DNA of 64,000 nucleotides from Rickettsia typhi (GCA_945898725.1 CAMDIK010000001.1:1-64000), one strand, 5' to 3'; shown: positions 24,148 to 32,127, numbered from the stretch's first letter. Program-made: numbers and translations. Notes: a model not told the origin generated them from the sequence alone.

Positions 24148-26274
24148 ATGGGAGGTCTATTAAGTAAAATCGAATCAGGTAAAGCTTTTCAAGATAACGT
24201 AAAGGAAGCATTAAAGTTTGCATTTGAGATGCAAATACAAGATCCAAAGGAAGACATAGGGAGTAGGTTAAAAGATAAATATCTCGCAACTTGGAATGAA
24301 AAGTATCCAGGGGGGGGTGAGCAAATTCTGGAAGCTGTAAACAAGTTTGCCAATATTCAAAAAACCCCGGATAAACCTTCAAAGCTTTCAGAAGGGCAGA
24401 TACGAAACACAACCATACCTGAGGAATATACTATACTTTCTTTAGTATCCGGTATGGCGGCGGAGGTAGCAAAGAGTATATCTGAGGAATATACTAAAAA
24501 ACAAAAGAATGTTACAAACAAGGGGATAATAAAATCGACAAACGATGTCGATGCTGACTTCAGAAAGAAAACGATCAAAAATCTCCGTAATTTTGCACAA
24601 CAAAGTAAAGAATTCCATGAAAGTACCAAGACAGTTTTAACAGAAGTGAAAAAACAGACACAAGAAGTTGAAAGCGAGATCAAATTGGTAGAGCAAGGTT
24701 TAGGCATAATACAACAAATTCAGTCCGGCGAGAAAATATCGACACCTGATATTCAGATATTGAAAGGGATGTTTGAGTACTTCACGAGTTCGATCGAAAG
24801 AGTTACAAGTGGAAAGATTCCTACAGCAAAGCAATTGGGGGAGGAGTTAGGCGCTATAGCAAGCGGTAGGCTGAAAGCGGCTGATATGACTCAGAAATTG
24901 AAGAATGCCCTCAGTATAATAAGGAGTAAGTCATTACAGGGATTCAAAAAGACACCTATTATCACCTCTGATGAAATAGATCGTGCATTAAATCCAAATA
25001 GTTCAAATAATAGCACAGACGAGATAGTTGTAAGAACAGACAATATAGCAAATGTAGCAGAAGATACAACTTTAATTATAATTCCGAGTAATGCAGAGAC
25101 CGAGATTCCCGATGCAACTATGAATAACCTAGCATCAGCAATACTTGGAAAGAATCCTAATGCATCTGTAACTAGTGGTAAGTTAAGCAAAGACAATGCA
25201 GACAAAATGTGGGAAATGATAAAAGCACAACTAATTGCTATAGAATGCACCATGGTAATTGACAATGGTATGGGTGTTTTTCATGATCGGGAAGGTCAAA
25301 CATTTAAGATACCACTATCCAGCTTACTTGATTTTTCAGATGTAAATCAAGAGCTGCCAAAATTTCAGAAATTTTTCCAAGCAGCCACAAAGAGATATGA
25401 GTTGAGCAAAGAAGTGAGATCATCAGAGGAAGTAGGATTAGACACTACTCTCGTTACAGATCCTGAGGGAGTAGAAACGGTGCGGACAGTGGAGGTGCGT
25501 GAGGTGGATGAGTTATTGGAGAATGATATGTCGCTAGTACTTGTAGAGGATGATTCGGAGGAGAAGGCGGAGAAGGAGAAGTTGGAGAGGGAGAGGGCGG
25601 AGAGGAAGGCGGAGAAGAAGGAGGCGAAGGAGGCGAAGGAGGCGAAGGAGGCGAAGGAGGCGAAGGAGGCGAAGGAGAGGGCGGAGAGGAAGGCGGAGAG
25701 GAAGGCGGAGAAGGAGGCGAAGGAGGCGAAGGAGGCGAAGGAGGCGAAGGAGAAGGAGGAGTTAACGAAAATTGGAGCAAAGACACTCATGCTCAAAAAC
25801 TTGGGGGCGGGTCTGATGGATAGTACATTAAATGCATTAAAGAATGGCGTATATTTTAAGTTCCTTGGTGGTGGCTCTAGAGATGAAAAGATAGAGAAAA
25901 TAAAAAAAGCATTGACAGACTTAAAAAAGGAGAAAAGCGCTCTCAAGGGAAATTCGGAAGAAGAAGCGCCTGATAAGTACTCTTCACGAGAGAATTTGGA
26001 AAAACACTTCAAGAAAAAAGAAGTAAAGCAAAAATATCTTGAAAATCTTAAAGGCTTGGGTGATAATGACGACGACTTTAAACTCACCAATGTTAAGGGC
26101 TCGGAAGACTCATTCCACGTTAGTAAGCTTGCAGATAAGAATAAGGATAGACTGAAGGCGAAATTAAAGCAGAATGACCCTGACATGAAGGATGACAAAC
26201 TTGAGAAGTTTGCAGATAGGTTGCTCGCCGCTAGGAAGTTATCAAAGGAGGAAGGTGGTTTAAAAGTATTTTAG
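24148..26274 (+). CDS. Orphan coiled-coil protein with Lys-Glu-Ala repeats
   Basis: A 708-residue unrecognised protein from the ATG at 24148. An in-frame ATG at 24073 would lie upstream of the promoter boxes. It is mostly helical and charged. Residues about 480-535 are almost pure Lys/Glu/Ala/Arg, encoded by 9-bp tandem repeats, and should form a long single helix or coiled coil. Residues about 315-420 look like a folded segment (ATMNNLASAILGKNP, MWEMIKAQLIAIECTM). There is no signal peptide. The N-terminus MGGLLSK fits the eukaryotic N-myristoylation pattern (Gly2, Ser6, Lys7). A G8 tract lies at 24310-24317. A hairpin follows the stop. Inference: candidate secreted host-acting protein; the function is not known. 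Confidence 0.75.
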   Translation: MGGLLSKIESGKAFQDNVKEALKFAFEMQIQDPKEDIGSRLKDKYLATWNEKYPGGGEQILEAVNKFANIQKTPDKPSKLSEGQIRNTTIPEEYTILSLVSGMAAEVAKSISEEYTKKQKNVTNKGIIKSTNDVDADFRKKTIKNLRNFAQQSKEFHESTKTVLTEVKKQTQEVESEIKLVEQGLGIIQQIQSGEKISTPDIQILKGMFEYFTSSIERVTSGKIPTAKQLGEELGAIASGRLKAADMTQKLKNALSIIRSKSLQGFKKTPIITSDEIDRALNPNSSNNSTDEIVVRTDNIANVAEDTTLIIIPSNAETEIPDATMNNLASAILGKNPNASVTSGKLSKDNADKMWEMIKAQLIAIECTMVIDNGMGVFHDREGQTFKIPLSSLLDFSDVNQELPKFQKFFQAATKRYELSKEVRSSEEVGLDTTLVTDPEGVETVRTVEVREVDELLENDMSLVLVEDDSEEKAEKEKLERERAERKAEKKEAKEAKEAKEAKEAKEAKERAERKAERKAEKEAKEAKEAKEAKEKEELTKIGAKTLMLKNLGAGLMDSTLNALKNGVYFKFLGGGSRDEKIEKIKKALTDLKKEKSALKGNSEEEAPDKYSSRENLEKHFKKKEVKQKYLENLKGLGDNDDDFKLTNVKGSEDSFHVSKLADKNKDRLKAKLKQNDPDMKDDKLEKFADRLLAARKLSKEEGGLKVF
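24310..24317 (+). repeat. Poly-G tract (G8) in the coiled-coil orphan
   Basis: Eight consecutive G near codon 55, early in the gene. A one-base slip would truncate the protein before its coiled coil. Confidence 0.7.
25621..25749 (+). repeat. 9-bp tandem repeats (GAGGCGAAG) encoding EAK units
   Basis: Six perfect copies of GAGGCGAAG at 25621-25674 and four more at 25714-25749. The segment between them and the one before 25621 both encode ERAERKAE, so a larger unit (ERAERKAE block plus EAK array) is itself duplicated. The copy number should vary between strains. It keeps the frame because the unit is a multiple of three. Confidence 0.9.
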
Positions 26275-26337
26275 AAGCAAGATTTGCAATGTGAAGGTCT
26301 AATATATTTACCAAAATAAATCTTGACAATTAATAAT

Positions 26338-26364
26338 AAGGAGGTAATTCGTTATTACCTCCTT
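26338..26364. terminator. Perfect hairpin downstream of the coiled-coil orphan
   Basis: Ten-base arms AAGGAGGTAA (26338-26347) and TTACCTCCTT (26355-26364) pair perfectly around a 7-nt loop. The left arm equals a perfect Shine-Dalgarno sequence and the right arm its complement. There is no long U-run after it on the plus strand (TTTAAAG), so termination efficiency is unclear. Confidence 0.5.
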
Positions 26365-26412
26365 TAAAGCTATTTGGGGCGTTGCTTGAGAGAGTAACGT
26401 TCCCGCTTTAAC
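26365..26412. terminator. Imperfect stem-loop between coiled-coil orphan and portal gene
   Basis: AAAGC at 26366 pairs with GCTTT near 26410, and an inner GGGGCGTTGC pairs with GTAACGTTCCC across a short loop. It lies directly next to the stop of the minus-strand portal gene and may serve as its terminator, or as a second one for the plus-strand gene. Confidence 0.35.
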
Positions 26413-27537
26413 TTAAAAACCAATAAGTTTTCGCTTTTCCTCCCTGGTTAAGAAATCTGAATTATTAACATAATCCCATATTTGATTGCGCTTTTCAATT
26501 AGAACGGAAATTGAATCATAATCTGGTTTAATTTGAATAAAATCACCGGTTTGCCCGCTGATCCAGGTGGATAATTTTGTGCAAATCTTACAAATCATAG
26601 GCAGAATTGTCTCTTCCCAAAGTGCCATTCGCGCCTCGGAAAAATTACTATAAGTATTATCCCCTTGAATTCCAAGCAAGTTCGCCGGCACTCCAAAAGC
26701 CATGGCTATATCGCGCGCTGCTGAATTTTTTGTCTCAATAAAGTCCATATCGCGCGGGGAAATACTCATTTCTTGCCACTTAAGCCCGCCCTCTAAAAGC
26801 ATAATCTTCCCTGCCATTTTACTGCCGGAAAAATCATTCGCCAGCTGGTCACGCAGCCTGTTAAATTGCTCATCCGTCAACTCCTGCGAAGCACTGGATT
26901 CCACAACCAAAGCCCCGCTTGGGCGCGCACCATTTTGCAAAAGCGCCTTATTCCAGGAAATTGCTTCATTATGCTGATCTATTGAAAATCTTGCGGTAGC
27001 CATTGGGGAAAGCCCATATAAATCATCACTGGGGTGGAAGTTTTTAATGTGCAAAATTTCACTGGTTCCATCAAGCAAATTTACGTCATAAACCCTTGAC
27101 GCCGCGCCACATTTGTAAATATATTGCATGGGAAAACCGTTGTTATCGGTTACAATTGAGACGCGATCCGGGCGCAATAAATACATTTCCGCGAACTCGC
27201 CATTGCTATTTTTTACATAGCTAATATAGGCATTTCCGGCAATTAGCACATTGTGTATTATGCCCTCAATAAAGTCTTCCCGGCTCATAAAAGGATTGGG
27301 CATATCCAGCAATCTTGCCAGGCTTGAACGCGGAATTTCCTCATAATCTTTGTAAACCAGCAGTGGAATGACACTTGCCCCTTTTGAAACCATATTAACA
27401 CACCTATTCGCCACCACATTTTCAATATAGCCATATTTTGCAAGGGAATTATAGCTTGTATCGCTCCAATTTGCCTTGTTTGAATGATTAAAATAGTAGC
27501 TTTTAGTTGACTTGTTAGCTTTTTTTGAACGAAGCAT
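26413..27537 (-). CDS. HK97-family phage/GTA portal protein
   Basis: Portal proteins form the dodecameric DNA entry ring of tailed phages and of gene transfer agents. The 374-residue product shows the family order: VVANRCVNMVSKGASVIPL, RLLDMPNPFMSREDFIEG, GNAYISYVKNSNGE, LRPDRVSIV, EILHIKNFHPSDDLYGLSPM, NGARPSGALVV and the C-terminal ARDIAMAFGVPANLLGIQGDNTYSNFSEA. Length is normal and no truncation is seen. No terminase, protease or capsid gene is adjacent, which fits the scattered gene transfer agent remnants known in alphaproteobacteria, including Rickettsiales. Whether particles are made cannot be told. Confidence 0.9.
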   Translation of the reverse strand: MLRSKKANKSTKSYYFNHSNKANWSDTSYNSLAKYGYIENVVANRCVNMVSKGASVIPLLVYKDYEEIPRSSLARLLDMPNPFMSREDFIEGIIHNVLIAGNAYISYVKNSNGEFAEMYLLRPDRVSIVTDNNGFPMQYIYKCGAASRVYDVNLLDGTSEILHIKNFHPSDDLYGLSPMATARFSIDQHNEAISWNKALLQNGARPSGALVVESSASQELTDEQFNRLRDQLANDFSGSKMAGKIMLLEGGLKWQEMSISPRDMDFIETKNSAARDIAMAFGVPANLLGIQGDNTYSNFSEARMALWEETILPMICKICTKLSTWISGQTGDFIQIKPDYDSISVLIEKRNQIWDYVNNSDFLTREEKRKLIGF

Positions 27538-27603
27538 AGATGTGTAATAAAAATCACTACACGTCTATTCTTTACTTTGTTTCTTGGAAGCAAAATAATA
27601 AAA

Positions 27604-28311
27604 TTATTTTACACCATTGGCGTTATTTAATTCAGATTCAATCACGCCCTGCAATACGTCGTAATCGACATAGCCATTTATGCGCGTTTTTCCAACAATA
27701 ATCACAGGAGTACCCGTGATATTTAGATTTTTTGAAATGAATATTTGCTCATTCACTATATCTTTTTCCAGGAATACATCAGTTAGGCATTTTTTGGACT
27801 TTTCGGCACTTATTCCAACGTTTGCAACAATTTTAACCAAGGAATTTTGCGTATTTTCTTCAGAACTGCTAATCCACGATGCCTGGGTTGAGTAAAGCAA
27901 TTTAATTAACTTCAAACGCTCATCCGTACTTAATTCTTTTGCACATTTTACAATTTTTGTCGCCATAAATGACAACTTATCAGATACCACCCCCCTGTAA
28001 ACAAATCGCACTTTCCCACTATTTGTATATGGTTTTATTTTATCAAGATGATTTTTCATAAAATCTGCGCAATGATAACAAGACATCGATCCATAAAAAA
28101 TAATATCAACCGCCGCATCAGCAGAGCCAATTGCCAAATCACTTGAAGTTGGCTTTATTATACGCAAAAAAGACTCGTCGGTAATAGGAAAAATTCTTTC
28201 ATTTGCAGTAATTTTTTTATTACTTGCATTGATATTGGTGACAATTCCAACCAAGGCACAAAATAAAATTAGACCAACTAAAATAACAAAACCAATGTTC
28301 TTTTTTGACAT
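27604..28311 (-). CDS. DsbA-like thiol:disulfide oxidoreductase
   Basis: A 235-residue protein with one N-terminal membrane anchor or uncleaved signal (IGFVILVGLILFCALVGIV) and a periplasmic thioredoxin-fold domain: FYGSMSCYHCADF with the redox pair CYHC, then an inserted helical region, and the cis-Pro loop ITGTPVIIVG followed by the C-terminal helix. It likely oxidises or isomerises disulfides in exported proteins. It sits 3 nt after an outer membrane protein gene on the same strand, a possible client. Confidence 0.87.
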   Translation of the reverse strand: MSKKNIGFVILVGLILFCALVGIVTNINASNKKITANERIFPITDESFLRIIKPTSSDLAIGSADAAVDIIFYGSMSCYHCADFMKNHLDKIKPYTNSGKVRFVYRGVVSDKLSFMATKIVKCAKELSTDERLKLIKLLYSTQASWISSSEENTQNSLVKIVANVGISAEKSKKCLTDVFLEKDIVNEQIFISKNLNITGTPVIIVGKTRINGYVDYDVLQGVIESELNNANGVK

Positions 28312-28313
28312 AA

Positions 28314-28928
28314 CTATATTAAATAAAACGAAAAACCAACATAACCGGCATGCAATCTTTTGTCCCCCATGACGTCAATTTGTTGCACCAAAGTGTACCA
28401 CCCCGCGCGCGCCGAGAAATTTCCAAGTATAGTAGATTCAAGCCCCAAGCCCACTCTTTCAGCATTATTTATTTCCGAATTTGTCAAGGCGCCACTATGC
28501 AAATCTTTTGCCGCAAAGCTTGAAATATTTGCAACTCCATATGAAACATAACCATCCAATGAGAATGGAATTGTTGAAATTATTGGCAAAAAAAGCTTAC
28601 CATCAAAATAAACCTGCTTTAAAGCCAAATTTGTTATATCGTTATCAATTTGAAAATCTGTATTAATCTTATTTACACCAGCTTCAACGCCAAAATAGCG
28701 CAAAACTCTAACACCTGCATAGATATTTGAGTTCTCAAACTTTTTTAAATCTTCCGTAGCATCTCCGCGATTTGCTGAAAAAGAAGTGACGCCAGGCATT
28801 TGGTAGTCCAGCCCAACATTTAGAGATGCAATAGGATTCCAGGGGACCAAGATGCCTGCATTGGTATTTTTTCCACCTAAAAATACCGCAAAAACTATAA
28901 TCAATAAAAATATTAAACGCGTATACAT
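28314..28928 (-). CDS. Outer membrane beta-barrel protein
   Basis: A 204-residue protein with a signal peptide (LIFLLIIVFAVFLGGKNTNA), alternating polar/hydrophobic strands typical of an eight-stranded OmpA/opacity-like barrel (ASLNVGLDYQMPG, NIYAGVRVLRYFGVEAGV, LDGYVSYGVANISS, VGLGLESTILGNFSARAGWYTL), and a C-terminal strand HAGYVGFSFYLI suited for BAM recognition. No sequence-specific family is recognised. Surface exposure makes it a likely antigen. Confidence 0.75.
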   Translation of the reverse strand: MYTRLIFLLIIVFAVFLGGKNTNAGILVPWNPIASLNVGLDYQMPGVTSFSANRGDATEDLKKFENSNIYAGVRVLRYFGVEAGVNKINTDFQIDNDITNLALKQVYFDGKLFLPIISTIPFSLDGYVSYGVANISSFAAKDLHSGALTNSEINNAERVGLGLESTILGNFSARAGWYTLVQQIDVMGDKRLHAGYVGFSFYLI

Positions 28929-29018
28929 TAAGCTATATTAGATATATGTGTATATATCTGCCAATATTTTTTAAAAATCAACATTTTTTTAAAATATTTA
29001 ATAAAAATAAAAAAAAGC

Positions 29019-29024
29019 TTGACT
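29019..29024 (+). promoter_or_regulatory. -35-like element of the ribosomal operon
   Basis: TTGACT preceded by an A-tract and AGC, 49 nt before rpsL. The same AGCTTGACTA context with a preceding A-tract occurs before rpsA (42108-42117). No clear -10 box at standard spacing is seen, so only the -35 and the A-rich upstream element are proposed. Confidence 0.4.
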
Positions 29025-29072
29025 ATAATTTTTTAGACATATCTTCTAATGAAAATTGATTAGTAATAATTT

Positions 29073-29456
29073 ATGGCTACTTCACAGCAATTGATACGAA
29101 AGGGTAGAAGAGACAAGAAATACAAGAGTAAGTCTCCAGCTCTAAAGATGTGTCCACAAAGAAAAGGGGTTTGTACAAAAGTATATACAACAACCCCAAA
29201 AAAACCTAACTCCGCATTGCGTAAAGTTGCAAAGGTTAGACTTTCCAGCGGATATGAAATAATTGCCTACATCCCAGGAGAGGGGCATAATTTACAAGAA
29301 CACTCTGTTGTATTGGTACGCGGAGGAAGAGTGAAGGATTTAATTGGCGTAAGATATCACGTGGTCAGAGGTACTTGTGACACATCTGGTGTAAAAGACA
29401 GAAAACAAGGTAGATCTTTGTATGGAGCAAAGAGAGCTAAAGTTGGTAAAAAGTAA
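29073..29456 (+). CDS. rpsL: 30S ribosomal protein uS12
   Basis: uS12 sits at the decoding centre. The 127-residue product has the canonical sequence: [54 protein letters not shown], the [23 protein letters not shown] loop and the C-terminal [14 protein letters not shown]. Lys at the position linked to streptomycin sensitivity (TTPKKPNS) is present. It is the first gene of a composite ribosomal operon. Confidence 0.97.
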   Translation: MATSQQLIRKGRRDKKYKSKSPALKMCPQRKGVCTKVYTTTPKKPNSALRKVAKVRLSSGYEIIAYIPGEGHNLQEHSVVLVRGGRVKDLIGVRYHVVRGTCDTSGVKDRKQGRSLYGAKRAKVGKK

Positions 29457-29468
29457 TTTTAATTGCAT

Positions 29469-29999
29469 ATGAAAGGTAGTGTGGATAAAAAAAATGGAAA
29501 TTCTTTAACAACAAATGTTACATTTATGGAAAATCCGCTAGTGTCTAAGTTGATAAACAAATTCATGAAATCGGGGAAAAAAGTTGTATCGGAGAAAATC
29601 GTATGCGGTGCATCCGAAATGCTGTATACCTATATTCAAAATAAAGCCGAAGATATTATAACATCAGATGGAACTTCGCTAAAAACGCTGTCTGAGCATA
29701 GCCTTGTTCTATTTGTTATCAATGCAATATCTCCTTCAATAGAGGTAAAATCAAAGCGTGTAGGTGGTGCAAATTATCAAATTCCCATTCCAGTAAAAGA
29801 GAAACGAGCTTTGGCTTTGGCATGTACCTGGTTAGTAGCAGCGGTTGCTGCAAGATCGGAAAGAGGTGCAGTTACTAGACTTTACCATGAAATGATAGAT
29901 ATAATTAATGGTAGAGGTTTTGCTCTTAAAAAGAAGAATGAAGTACATAAAATGGCTGAAGCAAACAAAGCTTTTGCTCATTTTGCAAATAAGTTATAG
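29469..29999 (+). CDS. rpsG: 30S ribosomal protein uS7
   Basis: uS7 nucleates assembly of the 30S head. The product, about 176 residues from the ATG at 29469, carries NPLVSKLINKFMKSGKKVVSEKI, VKSKRVGGANYQIPIPV and the ending KKKNEVHKMAEANKAFAHF. The N-terminus (KGSVDKKNGNSLTTNVT) is atypical and about 20 residues longer than usual. It follows rpsL by 12 nt. The usual next genes fusA and tuf are missing; rpmI follows. Confidence 0.95.
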   Translation: MKGSVDKKNGNSLTTNVTFMENPLVSKLINKFMKSGKKVVSEKIVCGASEMLYTYIQNKAEDIITSDGTSLKTLSEHSLVLFVINAISPSIEVKSKRVGGANYQIPIPVKEKRALALACTWLVAAVAARSERGAVTRLYHEMIDIINGRGFALKKKNEVHKMAEANKAFAHFANKL

Positions 30000-30011
30000 T
30001 TTTTTTTTACC

Positions 30012-30362
30012 ATGCCATCAGTTTCTTTGAGAGTTAAGAGAGCTTCAAAAGCTACGCCAAAAGTTAAGAAAAAAACCCTAAGATCTGCTTACAAAAGATT
30101 AAAAGCATTGAAATCTGGTGTGATTATTCGTACTAAAGCTGGGAAACGTCATAATATGAGTCAAAAATCGGGAGGGCAATTATTTCGCCAATCTGGCACA
30201 ACTGCAATAAGTTCATCGTTTTTAAAAATGGCGCGTTTTGCACTTGTTATCGGGCTTGGAAGAAAATATAGCAAAAAATCAGAGTCACCAGAGTCTCCGC
30301 AAGAATCTAAATTTGGAGTTATTTCCAAGCGATTTAGTAAGTTAAAAAAAGTAGTACAGTAA
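30012..30362 (+). CDS. rpmI: 50S ribosomal protein bL35, extended
   Basis: bL35 is a small basic large-subunit protein of about 65 residues. This product has 116. The core at residues about 16-75 matches bL35 (KVKKKTLRSAYKRLKALKSG, KAGKRHNMSQKS) and includes the position of the conserved RHxLxxK segment. An extra N-terminal stretch of about 12 residues and a Ser/Lys-rich C-terminal tail of about 40 residues are not usual. Assignment is supported by rplT directly downstream, its normal partner; infC is missing. Confidence 0.8.
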   Translation: MPSVSLRVKRASKATPKVKKKTLRSAYKRLKALKSGVIIRTKAGKRHNMSQKSGGQLFRQSGTTAISSSFLKMARFALVIGLGRKYSKKSESPESPQESKFGVISKRFSKLKKVVQ

Positions 30363-30375
30363 TTTTTTATTTTAT

Positions 30376-30726
30376 ATGTCTAGAGCTACAAATAGAGTAC
30401 CATCCCGAAATCGCAGAAGAGCAATAGTTAAATCTGCAGCGGGTCACAGGGGTAGAAAAAGTAAATGTTATCGCATAGCTAACAGGTCCGTAGAAAAGGG
30501 TATGCTATATCAATACAGAGATAGGAAGAATGTAAAAAGAGAGTTTCGGTCTTTATGGATCATAAGAATTAATGCGTTTGCACGAGAAGTTGGTCTAACG
30601 TACAGCTCTCTTATAGATAAATTAGCGAAGTCTGATCTTCAAATCAATAGAAAGATGCTTGTTAGCTGTATCAATGCAGACTCTACATCGTTCAAAGATA
30701 TGCTTCATGTGCGTGGAATTGTATAA
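30376..30726 (+). CDS. rplT: 50S ribosomal protein bL20
   Basis: bL20 is an early assembly protein of the 50S subunit. The 116-residue product is canonical in length with AKGHRGRKSKCYRIANRSVEK-like core (AAGHRGRKSKCYRIANRSV), YRDRKNVKREFRSLWIIRINA and the globular C-terminal domain SSLIDKLAKSDLQINRKML. It lies 13 nt after rpmI. Confidence 0.95.
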   Translation: MSRATNRVPSRNRRRAIVKSAAGHRGRKSKCYRIANRSVEKGMLYQYRDRKNVKREFRSLWIIRINAFAREVGLTYSSLIDKLAKSDLQINRKMLVSCINADSTSFKDMLHVRGIV

Positions 30727-30744
30727 TATTTTTCTTTATTTATA

Positions 30745-31182
30745 ATGATAATTGCTGAAAAAAAGTCTGATAGATTTGGTAGTGTTAAAGCAAGGGGTTA
30801 CGAACTTGTAGTTTTATACAGATCCAACATATCTCCGTTAGAAGTTCAACAAGACTTAAATGCCTTGTTAACATTTATATCTTCGCGCTGTGCTGGCTCT
30901 ATCCATTTAAAGGAATATTGGGGATTGAGGCCGATTTCCTACGAAATGCTAGGAAATAAGAAGGCTCATTATTACTGTATACGCATTGAAATAATGCCAG
31001 ATTTGGTGAAAGAATTAGATTTTAGAATTAAAACCAATACCAATATCATTAGAAGATTGATATTAAAATGTGAAGATGGCGCAAATCTATCATCCCCTTC
31101 GTCCATGATGGTTAATTTACCGAATGACATAGAAAAGGAGATGGGCGAAATTCAATTAAGTGAAGCATTTGCGTGTAAATAA
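30745..31182 (+). CDS. rpsF: 30S ribosomal protein bS6
   Basis: bS6 pairs with bS18 on the 30S platform. The 145-residue product has the family ferredoxin-like fold order: YELVVLYRSNISPLEVQQDL, HLKEYWGLRPISYEMLGNKKAHYY and FRIKTNTNIIRRLILKCE. A C-terminal tail of about 25 residues beyond the core is variable in the family. It is followed by rpsR and rplI as in most bacteria. Confidence 0.93.
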   Translation: MIIAEKKSDRFGSVKARGYELVVLYRSNISPLEVQQDLNALLTFISSRCAGSIHLKEYWGLRPISYEMLGNKKAHYYCIRIEIMPDLVKELDFRIKTNTNIIRRLILKCEDGANLSSPSSMMVNLPNDIEKEMGEIQLSEAFACK

Positions 31183-31200
31183 ATATTATTTTAATAGGCT

Positions 31201-31536
31201 ATGAATAAAAAAATGAATAACATCACAAATAAAGACGGAAGCGTTGTAGATGTTGACTTTGTCGCAAGTATACCTGGTATATCAAACGTTGCAGTGGATG
31301 TTGCATCGGTAGTGGGTTCTTATTCAATATTTTCGCAACAGAACAAAAAATATGCAGAAATAGGTGAGGATTTAATATTTTACCAAAATTATGCTCTACT
31401 GAAGAGTATGTTAATAGACGTATCTAGGAAAATTATGTCTAGGTATCACTCTGGATTCTCAAGAAAAAAGCAGTCAAAATTGAAGCAACATGTTGCAATT
31501 TGCAGATATCTAGGCTTACTTCCATATCTAAAATAG
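31201..31536 (+). CDS. rpsR: 30S ribosomal protein bS18 with N-terminal extension
   Basis: bS18 binds the 16S rRNA platform next to bS6. The product has 111 residues, about 30 more than usual. The core is at the C-terminus: FYQNYALLKSMLIDVSRKI, SRYHSGFSRKKQSKLKQHVA and ICRYLGLLPY, which correspond to the RRxIxxxGKIxxRRxTG and KAIKRARxLALLPF segments of the family. The N-terminal 45 residues (NNITNKDGSVVDVDFVAS) are unusual. Placement between rpsF and rplI supports the assignment. Confidence 0.88.
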   Translation: MNKKMNNITNKDGSVVDVDFVASIPGISNVAVDVASVVGSYSIFSQQNKKYAEIGEDLIFYQNYALLKSMLIDVSRKIMSRYHSGFSRKKQSKLKQHVAICRYLGLLPYLK

Positions 31537-31554
31537 TTTTATTTTGTTAAATAT

Positions 31555-32073
31555 ATGATTAAAATTTTACTACTAAAATCATTTCACGGACTTGGAGTTG
31601 TGGGAGACGTTGTAAATGTAAAACCTGGATATGCAAAGAATTTTTTGATTCCATCTGGCATAGCTCTATTTGCAAATAAAAATATCTTGAGCAAATTTGA
31701 AAATAGAAAGCTAGAATTTATCGAAACAGATAAAGTGAATAAAGATTTTGTAAATTCTCTTGCGAGTACGTTAAATGCTACGGAAATTACTATGATAAAA
31801 AGGTCATTTTCAGATGGTAAGTTGTTTGGTTCGGTTTCAACGCGTGAAATTTGCGACGCTTTAATAAACACTATACAGTCTACCGTGCCTAGTATAGATA
31901 TTAAAAAAGTAAAGCAGTTCGTTAATCCTGCTAGTATTAGACTATTTAGTCACATTAAATACGTTGGAAACTACAATGCAAAAGTTATATTGTACGCCGA
32001 TACATCGCTTGACATAACCGTAGATGTAAGATCAGATTCATTTGCTGAAAAAGTGTCAACAGAGAACGCCTAA
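31555..32073 (+). CDS. rplI: 50S ribosomal protein bL9
   Basis: bL9 binds near the L1 stalk and affects frame maintenance. The 172-residue product has the N-terminal domain KILLLKSFHGLGVVGDVVNVKPGYAKNFLIPSGIA, the connecting helix (residues about 40-75) and the C-terminal domain with DGKLFGSVSTREI. Last gene of the operon; a strong terminator follows. Confidence 0.95.
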   Translation: MIKILLLKSFHGLGVVGDVVNVKPGYAKNFLIPSGIALFANKNILSKFENRKLEFIETDKVNKDFVNSLASTLNATEITMIKRSFSDGKLFGSVSTREICDALINTIQSTVPSIDIKKVKQFVNPASIRLFSHIKYVGNYNAKVILYADTSLDITVDVRSDSFAEKVSTENA

Positions 32074-32096
32074 AAAGGTGATATATTTCTAATATC

Positions 32097-32127
32097 AAAA
32101 AGCAGGGAAATATTTCCCTGCTTTTTT
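32097..32127. terminator. Rho-independent terminator after the ribosomal operon
   Basis: A perfect stem of AGCAGGGAAA with TTTCCCTGCT, flanked by an A-run on the left and a run of six T on the right (32122-32127). The symmetry lets it serve both rplI (plus strand) and the convergent fabF (minus strand). Confidence 0.92.

Noticed and set aside
25621..25749. CRISPR-like array
   Set aside because: The units are 9 bp, directly adjacent without spacers, and lie in frame inside a protein gene.
25365..26198. Long Ser/Phe/Ala-rich and Pro/Ser-rich frames opposite the coiled-coil orphan, and an almost pure Arg frame on the plus strand
   Set aside because: They result from reading the GAGGCGAAG repeat in other frames; the composition is a by-product of the repeat, and the 708-residue frame spans beyond it on both sides.
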